NCBI GenBank assembly: GCA_009776955.1
Contig: WRMW01000001.1
Location: 124,001 to 188,000, forward strand
Direction: 5' to 3'
DNA length: 64,000 nucleotides
DNA from: Clostridiales bacterium
GTDB lineage: Bacteria; Bacillota; Clostridia; Peptostreptococcales; Anaerovoracaceae
In this document: positions 17,066 through 25,805 of the stretch, in pieces
Position numbering within the stretch: position 1 is the first letter of the stretch
Layout of the letters: each line of letters begins with the position of its first letter
Program-made: the position numbers and the translations under genes
Notes under the pieces: model-generated
Database searches by the model: none
What the model was told of the DNA's origin: nothing
The model's input: the letters and a program-made list of their open reading frames with translations, nothing else

Positions 17066-17207
17066 CGCACTCGGTCAGCAGGTATTCGATCTGCCCGTTG
17101 ATCGAGCGGAACTCGTCATCTGCCCAAGCTGCGATCTCTGCGTAGAGCTTGCTTGACAGCCTTAGCGGAAGCTGCTTCTTTTCGTTTTTCTCTGCTTCGG
17201 ATGGCAT
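17040..17207 (-). CDS. Small ribbon-helix-helix (Arc-type) DNA-binding protein
   Basis: 55 residues on the minus strand. The segment KQLPLRLSSKLYAEIAAWAD plus FRSINGQIEYLLTE is the beta-strand and two-helix pattern of Arc/MetJ-like proteins. Such proteins bind tandem short operators as dimers. GAGGGTGGG lies about 8 bp ahead of the ATG. It is directly downstream of the SPFH gene, with a 38-bp gap, so the two probably form an operon. Its last 26 bases overlap the mfd 3' end on the other strand. Paired TGATATCA sites over the operon promoter (18276-18294) are plausible targets. Confidence 0.75.
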   Translation of the reverse strand: MPSEAEKNEKKQLPLRLSSKLYAEIAAWADDEFRSINGQIEYLLTECVKKRRTKH

Positions 17208-17245
17208 TGTTTTCCCACCCTCGTTTCATGGGTCTATCGCGTTCC

Positions 17246-18241
17246 TTAATACAATGAGCCGCTGTTGACGATGGGCTGTGCGTCCCTGTTGCCGCAGAGG
17301 ACTACGAGCAGGTTGCTTACCATCGCCGCCTTGCGTTCGTTGTCAAGCTCCACGATGCCGTGCTCGTTCAATTCGCATAGCGCCTGCTCGACCATGCCGA
17401 CAGCGCCCCTGACTATAAGCGCGCGTGCGTCGATGATGGCCTTTGCCTGCTGCCTTTGGAGCATAGCTGCCGCGATTTCAGGCGAGTAGGCGAGGTGCGT
17501 AATACGGGCTTCCATTACCTCCAGTCCGGCGATGTCCACCTTTTGCTGTATCTCGCCCCTAAGCTGCTCGGCTATCTCCATGCTGCTGCCCCTGAGCGTG
17601 AGCTCGTCCTCGCCGCCGGTGATGTCGTAGGGGTACATGCGCACGATGTTTCTGAGCGCGGAGTCGCATTGCGTCGAAAGGAACAGATTGTAGTCATCCA
17701 CGTTGAAAACGGCCTTTGCGGTGTTGACGACGCGCCATATGACCACGATGCCTATCTCTATCGGGTTGCCGAGCTGGTCGTTTATCTTCTGCTTTTCGTT
17801 GTTCAGCGTCATGGCTTTGAGAGAAACTTTTCTGGGCGCGGATTTGTAAGTGCTAACGCCGTTTGCAGTCTTCCATCCGCTTTCTTCGTCATTCAGCTTC
17901 GTTGGCACGGCAAAGGGGTTGACGAAGAAAAAGCCCTCTTTTTTCAGGCTACCGTAGTATTTGCCGAAAAACGTGAGTACATAGGCCTCGTTCGGCTTGA
18001 GTATCCGCAGCCCTAAGCTTATGAAAGTGATAGCGGCCCAGCATATGGCAGCAATTAGCCAAGCGGCTGCCAACATAAAGGATGTTTGCGTCCATCCTAA
18101 GACGGCGAGCGCATAAGGAGCCCCTGCAGCCCAGCTTACCAAAAAGACCGACACTATCGCGAGCACGACCATCAACGCCAGCATTGCCATCCCTGAGATA
18201 TATCTTGCCTGTCTTTCTTCTGCCTTGTTCTGTACGTCCAT
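17246..18241 (-). CDS. SPFH/band-7 domain membrane protein
   Basis: 331 residues. Two membrane segments (about 18-40 and 50-78) are followed by a long SPFH domain starting LRILKPNEAYVLTFFGKYYGSLKKEGFFFVNPF. SPFH proteins form large oligomeric scaffolds in functional membrane microdomains. GGAGGTAAGAAGAA precedes the ATG. It is first in a minus-strand operon with the RHH protein. The exact role is unknown; pairing of an SPFH protein with a small Arc-like regulator is a recurring arrangement as far as I recall. Confidence 0.88.
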   Translation of the reverse strand: MDVQNKAEERQARYISGMAMLALMVVLAIVSVFLVSWAAGAPYALAVLGWTQTSFMLAAAWLIAAICWAAITFISLGLRILKPNEAYVLTFFGKYYGSLKKEGFFFVNPFAVPTKLNDEESGWKTANGVSTYKSAPRKVSLKAMTLNNEKQKINDQLGNPIEIGIVVIWRVVNTAKAVFNVDDYNLFLSTQCDSALRNIVRMYPYDITGGEDELTLRGSSMEIAEQLRGEIQQKVDIAGLEVMEARITHLAYSPEIAAAMLQRQQAKAIIDARALIVRGAVGMVEQALCELNEHGIVELDNERKAAMVSNLLVVLCGNRDAQPIVNSGSLY

Positions 18242-18275
18242 TTCTTCTTACCTCCAAATGTGACTGATATGTTTA

Positions 18276-18314
18276 TGATATCATAATGATATCAGGTATC
18301 TTTGTGCTTGTCAA
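18276..18314 (-). promoter_or_regulatory. Promoter and twin-palindrome operator of the SPFH-RHH operon
   Basis: On the minus strand TTGACA (complement of 18309-18314) and TATCAT (complement of 18286-18291) are 17 bp apart. Two copies of the self-palindrome TGATATCA (18276-18283 and 18287-18294), three bases apart, cover the -10 and the start-site region. This layout suits repression by a ribbon-helix-helix dimer pair. Confidence 0.7.
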
Positions 18315-18336
18315 GCAGGAAAAGAGGAAATATTGT
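18308..18336 (+). promoter_or_regulatory. Promoter of hisC, sharing the -35 with the divergent promoter
   Basis: TTGTCA (18308-18313) and TATTGT (18331-18336) are 17 bp apart. The -35 overlaps, base for base except one, the -35 of the minus-strand promoter, because TTGTCAA reads as TTGACAA on the other strand. A GTG at 18344 lies seven bases after the -10. Confidence 0.6.
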
Positions 18337-18343
18337 TCGCATT

Positions 18344-19456
18344 GTGGTAAACTCTCTTGTTATGGACGTAATTACTGGGAATAAAAATAATAATGCGTAT
18401 CTTGCGGGGTTGTACAGCGGCGAGCCGTATGTGAGCGGGGAGCAGCCGGGGCTGGGCGTCGTGAAGCTGAACACGAACGAGAACCCGTACCCGCCGGCGC
18501 CTGGCGTGCTTAGGGCGCTTGCGGATTTTGACGGGCGGGGGCTCAGGCTATATCCCAAGCAGGACGGCGGGATGCTGCGTGAGGCGATAGCGGCCCTGCA
18601 CGGCGTCGCGGTGGAGAAGGTCTTTGTCGGCAATGGCTCGGACGAGGTTTTGGCGCTTGCGTTCCGTGCGTGCTTCGGGCTTGGGCGGGACTGCCCTGTG
18701 CTTTTCCCCGACATAAGCTATTCGTTCTACCCTGTGTGGTGCGAGTTTTTTGGGATACCCTATGAGGCGGTCCCTTTGGGGGAGGACTTGCTGCCTGCGG
18801 CGGACGGCTATGCACGGCATAACGGCGGGATAGTGATATGCGAGCCGAACGCGCCGACGAGCCTTGCGGCGGGCGAGGCGTTTGTAAGCGAGGTGATAGA
18901 GGCGAACGGCGGGGTGTCTGTCGTGGGGGGGGACGAGGCATATGCCGACTTCTGCGATTATTCCGCGATACCGCTCACGGCGAATGTGAAGAACCTGCTT
19001 GTGACACGTTCGTTCTCCAAGGGGCGGTCGCTTGCGGGGCTGAGGATAGGCTACGCCATAGGGGACGCGCGGCTGATAGAGGCGCTTATGGCGGCAAAGG
19101 ACTCCTACAATTCATACCCGATAGGCGCTTTTGCGGAGGCGCTTGGCATGGCGGCAATCGCTGACGACGATTACTATAGGATGGTCGTGGACAAGATCAG
19201 GCAGACGCGGGACGCCGTCGCTGCACGGCTCAGGGAGCATGGGTTTGACGTGCCGGAGCCGTCGGGGAACTTTGTGTTCGTGGGCTGCGGGAGCGCGGAG
19301 CGTGCACGGGAGATATATGCATATTTGCGGAGCGGGGGCGTCTATGTGCGGTATTTCGACAAGGCACGGATAGACGATAGGCTGAGGGTAAGCATAGGCA
19401 AGCCGGAGGACATGGAGGTGTTTTTTGCGCGATTGGAGGAATACCTTGCTATTTAA
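18344..19456 (+). CDS. hisC: Histidinol-phosphate aminotransferase family protein
   Basis: About 370 residues. Fold-type I PLP aminotransferase with KLNTNENPYPPAP at the N-terminus, FVGNGSDEVLALAF, and the PLP lysine in TRSFSKGRSLAGLRIGY. HisC converts imidazole-acetol phosphate to histidinol phosphate. No other his genes are nearby, so the role in His synthesis rests on family only; aromatic aminotransferase activity is possible. Start is GTG 18344 (possibly leaderless) or ATG 18362. Neither has a good ribosome-binding site. Confidence 0.85.
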   Translation: MVNSLVMDVITGNKNNNAYLAGLYSGEPYVSGEQPGLGVVKLNTNENPYPPAPGVLRALADFDGRGLRLYPKQDGGMLREAIAALHGVAVEKVFVGNGSDEVLALAFRACFGLGRDCPVLFPDISYSFYPVWCEFFGIPYEAVPLGEDLLPAADGYARHNGGIVICEPNAPTSLAAGEAFVSEVIEANGGVSVVGGDEAYADFCDYSAIPLTANVKNLLVTRSFSKGRSLAGLRIGYAIGDARLIEALMAAKDSYNSYPIGAFAEALGMAAIADDDYYRMVVDKIRQTRDAVAARLREHGFDVPEPSGNFVFVGCGSAERAREIYAYLRSGGVYVRYFDKARIDDRLRVSIGKPEDMEVFFARLEEYLAI

Positions 19457-20831
19457 GGACATAGCTGTATTGAATGAGGACTTTTCCGTTTCGCACGGCA
19501 TGGATGTGCGAGTGGAGGGGTCGCGAATTGCGGCGGTAGGGGGGGCGAGCCAAGGCGGACGGTCATATGGCGGGCAGCCCGGAGCTCTCGATTTAGGCGC
19601 GAGTCGCCCCGATAGCGCCCCTGTCGAACGCGTGTTCGATGGGCGGGGGAAGCTGCTTATGCCGGGGTTCTACAATTCGCATACGCACTCGTCTATGACG
19701 CTGCTTCGCGGCTATGGCGAGAATCTGCCGCTTCGTGAATGGCTTACAAAAAAAATATTCCCTTTAGAGGAGAGGCTTACGGGCGAGGACTGTTACCACG
19801 GGACGATGCTGGCAATGGCGGAGTCGTTTTCGCATGGGATAGTCTCGTCATCCGACAATTATTTCTTCTGCGAGGACATAGTAAGGGCAGCGGTGGAGTC
19901 CGGCGCGAAGATGAATGCGTCGCGAGGCCTGAGCTTCTTCGACGATCTGCTCGACCTCGCCGGCTTCACGCCTTACCATGAGTCGAGAAAGCTTTTCAAC
20001 GATCATCACGGGGCGGCGGACGGACGCATCCGCGTCGACATAGGGATGCATGCGGAGTATACGGCGACGCCTGCGCTTATAGAGGCGGTGGCGGCTCTGT
20101 CGCATGAAACGGGTGCGGGCGTGCATGTGCATGTCTCGGAGACGAGAAGCGAGCATGAGGAGTGCAAAGCGAAAAACGGCGGGCGCACGCCCACCCAGGT
20201 CCTTGCCGACGCCGGAGTCTTTGACAACGGCGGGCTTGCGGCGCATTGCGTGTGGATAGAGGAATGCGACGCTGATATCCTCAAAGAGAAGGGCGTAACC
20301 GCCGTCACTTGTCCCGCAAGCAATATGAAGCTTGCAAGCGGCATGGCGCGAGTGCCGCTCCTTATCGAAAAGGGCGTGAACGTGGCGCTCGGCACGGATG
20401 GGGCGGCGAGCAACAACAGCCTGAATTTCTTAGACGATATGAAGCTGATGTCGCTGTCTGCCAAGGTACGCCTAAACGACCCGACGGCGCTCACGCCCGA
20501 GGAAGCGCTTTATATAGCGACGCGGGGCGGCGCGCTTGCACAGGGGCGTGCGGACTGCGGCTATATAAAAGAAGGGTATCGTGCCGACCTTGTCGTGCTC
20601 GACCTTTCCTCGCCCTCGCTGAACCCCGTATACAATATGGCGAACGCGCTCGTCTTCGCCGTTTCGAGCCGCGACATAGTTATGACCATGGTTGACGGCA
20701 AGGTGGTCTACGAGCGTGGCGCGTTCCCGACGCTCGATATCGAACGGACGCTGCATGAGGTGGAGCGTTCCCGCGTCAGGATATTGGGGGAGCTCGGAGA
20801 GCCTGTGGAGCTCGGAGCGTCGAATAAATGA
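19446..20831 (+). CDS. mtaD: 5'-methylthioadenosine/S-adenosylhomocysteine deaminase-like amidohydrolase
   Basis: 461 residues. Metal ligands of the amidohydrolase barrel are visible: HTH in MPGFYNSHTHSSM, HVHVSET, LAAHCVW and LGTDGAASNN. The last two and the HTHSSMTLLRG run fit the MTA/SAH deaminase group, which deaminates by-products of SAM use; related substrates such as guanine or 5'-deoxyadenosine remain possible. TTG start with GGAGGAAT upstream, overlapping hisC by 11 bp. About 25 residues in the N-terminal beta domain (after RIAAVGG) come from an inserted repeat. The stop overlaps the flippase start. Confidence 0.85.
   Translation: MLFKDIAVLNEDFSVSHGMDVRVEGSRIAAVGGASQGGRSYGGQPGALDLGASRPDSAPVERVFDGRGKLLMPGFYNSHTHSSMTLLRGYGENLPLREWLTKKIFPLEERLTGEDCYHGTMLAMAESFSHGIVSSSDNYFFCEDIVRAAVESGAKMNASRGLSFFDDLLDLAGFTPYHESRKLFNDHHGAADGRIRVDIGMHAEYTATPALIEAVAALSHETGAGVHVHVSETRSEHEECKAKNGGRTPTQVLADAGVFDNGGLAAHCVWIEECDADILKEKGVTAVTCPASNMKLASGMARVPLLIEKGVNVALGTDGAASNNSLNFLDDMKLMSLSAKVRLNDPTALTPEEALYIATRGGALAQGRADCGYIKEGYRADLVVLDLSSPSLNPVYNMANALVFAVSSRDIVMTMVDGKVVYERGAFPTLDIERTLHEVERSRVRILGELGEPVELGASNK
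19560..19625. repeat. Interspersed repeat copy within the deaminase gene
   Basis: 19573-19610 matches the repeat copy in mfd, and GGCGGGCAGCCCGGAGCTC (from 19570) matches, inverted, the end of the pth copy (17 of 19). The frame stays open and codes for GGQPGALDLGASRP between two strands of the amidohydrolase beta sandwich. Confidence 0.6.
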
Positions 20832-22558
20832 GCGACGGCAGAGTCCCTCTGAACAAGCGTACGTTTATGTACGGCGCCGCCATACTCTCGGCTGCCGGCA
20901 TCCTTATAAAAATTCTCGGCGCTGTTTTCCGCATACCCCTCGGCAATCTTATAGGCGACGAGGGGATGGGCTATTACAATGCGGTCTACCCTATATATAC
21001 GCTGCTGGTGGTCATAGCGACGACCGGCATCCCCATCGCCGTGTCGAGGCTTGTCGCTGAGCATTATGTGGACGATGACCCTGGCGGCGCGAACCGTGTG
21101 TTCAAGACAGCCCTAGGCCTGATGTGCGTGATAGGGGTGGGTTTCTTCTGCGTGCTGTTCTTCGGCGCCTCCGCCATCACGTCGAGCCTGACGGATCTTT
21201 CGGACGCTGTCCACGCGATGAGGGCTATAGCCCCCGCTTTGATATTCGTGCCGGTGATGGCGGCGTTCAGGGGCTATTTCCAAGGTATGCAGAATATGAA
21301 GCCGACGGCGCTTTCGCAGGTCACGGAGCAGATCTTCCGCATAGTAATAGGGCTTGCCCTGGCGTTCGCCCTTATGGCATTGGGGACGGACTATGCGGCG
21401 GCGGGCGGCACTTTCGGCGCGACGGCAGGAGCGGTGGCGGGTCTGGTCACGCTTATAATAATTTATTCAAGGATGCGAAAAACAGCCTCGTACCGCGAAA
21501 AACGCGAGGTCTCGAGGCAGGAGCGCGACAGGGGGAGACGCGATTCGACAGGGAGCATCATCAAAAAAATTGCCGTTATCGCGATACCCATTACGGTCGG
21601 CGCCGCAATTATGCCTATTATGTACAACATAGATGTATGGGTGGTGCCGGCAAGGCTGTCGTTTGCGGGGTTCGACGCCGCCACGGTACGCAGCATGTAC
21701 GGGCAGCTCACGGGCTTCGCCGAGCCGATCACGAACTTGCCCAAGGTGCTGACGCAGGCGATAGCGATAAGCATGGTGCCGACCATAGTGCGGGCGTGGA
21801 AGGAGAAGGACAGGGATTTCTTGAAGTACAACATCACGCTCGGGCTCAGGTTCGCGTTCATCATCGGGCTGCCATGCACGGTGGGGCTGATGATACTTGC
21901 GGAGCCGGTGATGTTTTTGCTCTACCCGTTCCAGCCGGAGGCGGCGGCGGGGGCGGCGCCTGCGCTGTTCATATTTGCGATAGGCATAGTGTTCCTCTCG
22001 TCGATAGACGCCCTGACGAGCACGCTCCAAGGGGTGGGCAAGCAGATGATACCGTTTATAAACATCGCCATCGGGGCGGGCTGCAAACTCGTGATAACAT
22101 ATTTTTTGACAGGGATTCCGTCCGTGAACATCAAGGGGGCGGCCATAGGCACGATAGTGGCGTTCGCGGTCGCTACGGTCCTGAACTACCGTGCCGTGGT
22201 GACCTACACGGGTACGCGGTTCGACTTGAACCTTACGTTTGTTAGACCCATTATAAGCGGGCTTGTGATGGGCGGCGTGGTGGCTGCGGTCTATTTCGGC
22301 CTGTACGGCGCGATATCGGGGTCGGGCGGGTCGCTCGCACAGCTTGTATCCGAACAATTGCAAAGGGAGCTGACGGGGGCGATGCTGAGCAATGCGATAG
22401 CCACGATGACCGCTATTTTGGCGGGCATAATCGTCTACATAGTGATGCTTTTCGTCTCGCGTTCGATCAAGGGGGAGGAGCTCAGGCTGCTGCCGAAGGG
22501 GGAGAAGCTGTATAGGTTTTACCGGAAGGTGACGAGGAAAAGGGGAGCGGCAAAATAA
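20828..22558 (+). CDS. MurJ/SpoVB-like polysaccharide flippase (MOP superfamily)
   Basis: 576 residues with about 14 hydrophobic segments. The N-terminus (KRTFMYGAAILSAAGILIKILGAVFRIPLGNLIGDEGMGYYNAVYPIYTLL, in part) has the pattern of SpoVB/YtgP-type putative lipid II or polysaccharide flippases. It probably moves lipid-linked sugars across the membrane. ATG overlaps the deaminase stop by four bases, so hisC, the deaminase and this gene are one coupled operon. SpoVB and MurJ roles cannot be separated from sequence alone. Confidence 0.85.
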   Translation: MSDGRVPLNKRTFMYGAAILSAAGILIKILGAVFRIPLGNLIGDEGMGYYNAVYPIYTLLVVIATTGIPIAVSRLVAEHYVDDDPGGANRVFKTALGLMCVIGVGFFCVLFFGASAITSSLTDLSDAVHAMRAIAPALIFVPVMAAFRGYFQGMQNMKPTALSQVTEQIFRIVIGLALAFALMALGTDYAAAGGTFGATAGAVAGLVTLIIIYSRMRKTASYREKREVSRQERDRGRRDSTGSIIKKIAVIAIPITVGAAIMPIMYNIDVWVVPARLSFAGFDAATVRSMYGQLTGFAEPITNLPKVLTQAIAISMVPTIVRAWKEKDRDFLKYNITLGLRFAFIIGLPCTVGLMILAEPVMFLLYPFQPEAAAGAAPALFIFAIGIVFLSSIDALTSTLQGVGKQMIPFINIAIGAGCKLVITYFLTGIPSVNIKGAAIGTIVAFAVATVLNYRAVVTYTGTRFDLNLTFVRPIISGLVMGGVVAAVYFGLYGAISGSGGSLAQLVSEQLQRELTGAMLSNAIATMTAILAGIIVYIVMLFVSRSIKGEELRLLPKGEKLYRFYRKVTRKRGAAK

Positions 22559-22897
22559 AGCGAATAGCGACTTGGCAGTTCTAAATATTACTGCTTCTTG
22601 TTTGATTATAATATTCCGTATCAATACTTTTTGAAATTGTGAAAAAGATGGGGACGCAGGGCGGGTCAAAACGTGTTATTTTTGTACTCTAAAAAGTGTC
22701 GGGAGCCCGAAGCCGGCGCTTTTTTGTATGGGAAACACGCCGCCCATACATACGGCAAACAATGAAGTTTCAACGAAAGGAGGGAAAAGCAAAACAGCTT
22801 CTGGCAGTGTGAAAGAGCAAGCTGCCAAGGCATTAGCAACAGTAGCAAGCAAGAAAGTTTATCAATGAAAACACAAAGAATCGAAAGGAGTCTATAA
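22559..22897. other. 339-bp gap at the core/phage-remnant boundary
   Basis: The first 120 bp are AT-rich (for example TATAAT at 22607-22612 without a matching -35) and hold no credible gene. From 22660 composition shifts to phage-like sequence. It includes one doubtful 46-codon frame (22728-22868) and the ribosome-binding site AAAGGAG of the tail-tube gene. No clean terminator follows the flippase. Confidence 0.5.
22728..22868 (+). CDS. Possible 46-residue phage-type protein or gene remnant
   Basis: ATG to TGA frame encoding a polar N-terminus and an Ala/Lys-rich helical end (VKEQAAKALATVASKKVYQ). There is no ribosome-binding site before the ATG, so it may be the tail of a truncated phage gene. 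It lies 30 bp ahead of the tail-tube gene. Confidence 0.3.
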   Translation: MGNTPPIHTANNEVSTKGGKSKTASGSVKEQAAKALATVASKKVYQ

Positions 22898-23548
22898 ATG
22901 GACAACAACACAATCAACACACAGGACAGCACGGTCATAGGGCTTAGGGGCTTCTATATGGCTAAGTACGGCTTTGAAAATAGCGATGTCAGGTACACCG
23001 ACGGCGGCGTGTTCTTCGACGCCGTAAGCTTTCAGAACGAGCCGCAAGTCGGGGAGGTTCAGAAGTTCTACGTCAACAACGTCGTGAAGTACCAAGCCGG
23101 TGGCGATAGGATCAATAGCGAGAACCTGACCTTCGGCACGGATGGGCTGTCGCAGTTCACTACCATGTATATGCTTGGCATCGAGCCTAAGCAACGCAAT
23201 ATCGACGGCAACATCGTCGAGACCATAGAGTTCGACGACGACATCCAGGCGCCATACCTCGGCATAGGCTATATAGAAACAAACATAGCGGTGGACGGCT
23301 CGACCACCTACAAGCCGGTGGTGTACCTGAAGGCCAGATTCAACGTGACAGGCCAGACCATCAACACCAAGGGCGAAAACTACGAATGGCAGACCAAGTC
23401 CGTGACAGCGTCCGCCATCGGCAGCGATGAGGCTAAGCGCCCTGTAAGGGTCGAGTCGGCCTCCATGCTCGCGACCTTTGAAGAAGCGGACGCCTTTGTC
23501 CGCAGCATACTCGCTATCCCCATGCCTACACCCGGGCAGATAGGCTGA
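22898..23548 (+). CDS. Phage major tail (tube) protein
   Basis: 216 residues, start supported by GAAAGGAG. It opens VIGLRGFYMAKYGFENSDVRYTDGG and continues with beta-rich segments, the pattern of siphophage/phi13-type major tail proteins, including an N-terminal segment about a 'GV-Y' strand and a late RFNVTGQ strand. It is the only complete gene of a tail module whose next genes (chaperone, tape measure) are broken by an IS element. The protein may still be made, but no complete phage is present. Confidence 0.65.
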   Translation: MDNNTINTQDSTVIGLRGFYMAKYGFENSDVRYTDGGVFFDAVSFQNEPQVGEVQKFYVNNVVKYQAGGDRINSENLTFGTDGLSQFTTMYMLGIEPKQRNIDGNIVETIEFDDDIQAPYLGIGYIETNIAVDGSTTYKPVVYLKARFNVTGQTINTKGENYEWQTKSVTASAIGSDEAKRPVRVESASMLATFEEADAFVRSILAIPMPTPGQIG

Positions 23549-23610
23549 CCAGAAGACGCCAGGGGCTCGCCGCAAGCGGCGAACCCCCGCAAATGCAAAG
23601 GAGAACAGAA

Positions 23611-23691
23611 ATGGCAAGATTTTTCGAAATAAACATAATGGGCAAGTCCTACCCGATGTGCGCAACGCTCAACGCGCTGTTCGCTATAGCG
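23611..23691 (+). pseudogene. 5' fragment of a phage tail-assembly-chaperone-like gene
   Basis: AAAGGAGAACAGAA precedes an ATG at 23611. The frame encodes MARFFEINIMGKSYPMCATL and continues for seven more codons before the left end of the IS element at 23692. The reading frame then runs into IS sequence to a stop at 23832. Position after the tail tube fits a tail-assembly chaperone, but only 27 codons survive, so the identity is inferred from context. Confidence 0.5.
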
Positions 23692-23811
23692 TGTCAACGC
23701 CGATTTAAAAATGTAGTTTTTTGGCGGTCAAAAAATGCATGTTTTTCTTGGCGCAGCAATCTGCCAAGCCGAACCGCCGTTATCCTGCCAGGTTCAAAAG
23801 CATCACCTCCT

Positions 23812-24606
23812 TCATGCGCTTTCGTCGAATAAAGTATTAACTGTCAACTGTTTTTGCTTCATGAACTCTTTTCGTTCCTTTAGCCGGTAGCTTTCCCCTT
23901 TGATGTTGATTACAGTTGAGTGGTGCAGCACCCTGTCGAGGATCGCCGCTGCAATCGTCACATCTGCGAACACCTCGTTCCAGCTAGAAAAGGTTTTGTT
24001 CGATGTGAAAATCGTCGAGGTTTTCTCGTAGCGGCGCGTGATTAGTTGGAAAAACAGATTTGCGCCCTGGATATCCATTGGCAGGTAACCAATCTCATCG
24101 ATTATCAGAAGCCTGTATTTCGCAAGAAGCCTCAGTTTTTCGGGCAGTCTGTTTTCAAAATGCGCCTTCTTGAGCTGCTCGATAAGATTGTGGCAGTTGA
24201 TGTAGTAAGTGGAAACCCTATGCGACGCAGCAATCATCCCGAGCGCTGTTGCAAGATGGGTTTTCCCGACGCCTGGCGGCCCAAGAAACACGATGTTTTC
24301 CCCGTTTTCTAGAAAGCGCATCGTTGCAAGCTCATCTATCTGTTTCTTGTCGATTGACGGCTGGAACGGGAAATCGAAGTCGCCGAGCCCCTTTTTTATC
24401 GGGAAGCCGGACATCTGAAGCTGCTTCTCATAGGCTCGTTCTCGCTTGCTTTTGGCCTCCTCGGAAAAGATGTGGTCAAGCACATCAACGACATTCATGT
24501 CATCCTTGACCGCTTTCTCCAGATAGTTGTCGATAATCTGAAGCGTGTTTCTCATTTTTAGCCCTTCAAGGTTGTTCTTCAGGCGTTCCATCGCAAGTTC
24601 GCTCAT
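23812..24606 (-). CDS. istB: IS21 helper ATPase IstB
   Basis: 264 residues. AAA+ ATPase with Walker A GPPGVGKTHLA, Walker B LLIIDEIGYLP and sensor region TIFTSNK, the DnaC/IstB pattern. It regulates target choice for IstA. ATG overlaps the istA stop by four bases. Full length, apparently functional. Confidence 0.96.
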   Translation of the reverse strand: MSELAMERLKNNLEGLKMRNTLQIIDNYLEKAVKDDMNVVDVLDHIFSEEAKSKRERAYEKQLQMSGFPIKKGLGDFDFPFQPSIDKKQIDELATMRFLENGENIVFLGPPGVGKTHLATALGMIAASHRVSTYYINCHNLIEQLKKAHFENRLPEKLRLLAKYRLLIIDEIGYLPMDIQGANLFFQLITRRYEKTSTIFTSNKTFSSWNEVFADVTIAAAILDRVLHHSTVINIKGESYRLKERKEFMKQKQLTVNTLFDESA

Positions 24607-25805
24607 GTCGCCACCTCGTCATACATAGACAAATCATGAGGGTGTACGGGAAAGTCAATGACATTACTGCCGTCAAGCAGCGTGTTTTCCACGTCAAAAC
24701 CTTGTTTAAGGGTAAGCCTCCTGTAGTGATGCGCATTCACGACCATGCCGCGCCTCTCACTGGATTTTTTGTGCACAGCTATCTGTCTGCTGCCGTGATA
24801 ACATGCAATCACCCCGTCCATCGCCACCACAGCCACATCTTTGCCAACGTATTCCACCGGGACTGAGTACATCGAGCCGCCGTAGGACACAAGGCAGTCC
24901 TTCTGAACTTTGCGCAGGTTCATGCGGTCTATGATGTATTCGCGGGTCAGAGGGTTCAAGTTCTCCTTTTGCAAAAGATTGGTTGGTATCGCACCCGTTG
25001 TGGCGTGGATGTTTCCGTTGACTTTATTGCACCACGCGAGTGCCTTGCCGTTCAAATCATCAAGAGAGCCATACTTGATTCCTGTCATGAAATTGTCTCT
25101 GACAAACCGCACCGTACGCTCCACCTTGCCTTTTGTCTGACCGCGATATGGGCGGCATAGCACGGGTTTGAACCCACAAAAGCCGGCAAAATCCTCAAAC
25201 TGCCTGTTGAGCGAGGATTCCTCCTGCTTCAAAAGCCGCTTGATGACGACCTGTTTCATGTTGTCGTAAAGTATCTCGTCCGGATAGCCGCCGAAGTGCC
25301 GAAAAGCGTTTTGGTGACAGCGGATTAAGGTGTTCGTGCTCATGTCTGTGACAAATTCAATGTAACGCATCCTTGAATAGCCAAGAATCATCAGGAACAG
25401 ATACAGCTTTTTGTCCCTTCCGCCCTCAAAAACGGTGCGATCCTCGAAGTGCGCCCAGTCAACCTGCGCCTGAAGGCCAGGTGTTGTCTCAAAGCGAATT
25501 GTCGCCCTTTCGTCAAGGTCTTTTTTCTTGGTGCGGACATATTCCTTCACGATGCTGTATTTGCCGCTAAAGCCTTGCTCCTGCAGTTTCTCAAGTATTC
25601 GCACGGCTGAATAAGGTGCCTCGTCAAGCCAGATGTCAATCTGGCGCTTGTACGGATCAAGTATGGACGCCTTGGGCTCCGTAAGGTTGTATACAGGCCT
25701 AGTGTCCGAGTCGGCATACTTCTTTGCCGTCCGAGGGTCGATATTGTACTTTTGGGCAATTTGTGTGTAGTTCATTCCCTTTTGTTTGTCGCTACGAATG
25801 TTCAT
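24603..25805 (-). CDS. istA: IS21 transposase IstA
   Basis: 400 residues from the ATG preceded by AAGGAG. N-terminal HTH (GMNYTQIAQKYNIDPRTAKKYA). A DDE/RNase H-like core follows, with D in QAQVDWAHFE, D in PDEILYDNMKQVV and E in GKVERTVRFVRDNF, then the Mu-transposase-type C-terminal beta domain. No frameshift or stop interrupts it, so the element may be mobile. An in-frame ATG six codons upstream is less likely because it lacks a spaced ribosome-binding site. Confidence 0.95.
   Translation of the reverse strand: MNIRSDKQKGMNYTQIAQKYNIDPRTAKKYADSDTRPVYNLTEPKASILDPYKRQIDIWLDEAPYSAVRILEKLQEQGFSGKYSIVKEYVRTKKKDLDERATIRFETTPGLQAQVDWAHFEDRTVFEGGRDKKLYLFLMILGYSRMRYIEFVTDMSTNTLIRCHQNAFRHFGGYPDEILYDNMKQVVIKRLLKQEESSLNRQFEDFAGFCGFKPVLCRPYRGQTKGKVERTVRFVRDNFMTGIKYGSLDDLNGKALAWCNKVNGNIHATTGAIPTNLLQKENLNPLTREYIIDRMNLRKVQKDCLVSYGGSMYSVPVEYVGKDVAVVAMDGVIACYHGSRQIAVHKKSSERRGMVVNAHHYRRLTLKQGFDVENTLLDGSNVIDFPVHPHDLSMYDEVAT

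Noticed and set aside
21467-22669. Long antisense frame across the flippase gene
   Set aside because: Arg/His-rich translation typical of the complement of a GC-rich coding sequence; the plus-strand protein is clear. The same holds for other long antisense frames, for example 10165-11061 and 42948-43856.
22680-22730. Candidate terminator with TTTTTT at about 22720
   Set aside because: No stable stem could be drawn ahead of the T-run.
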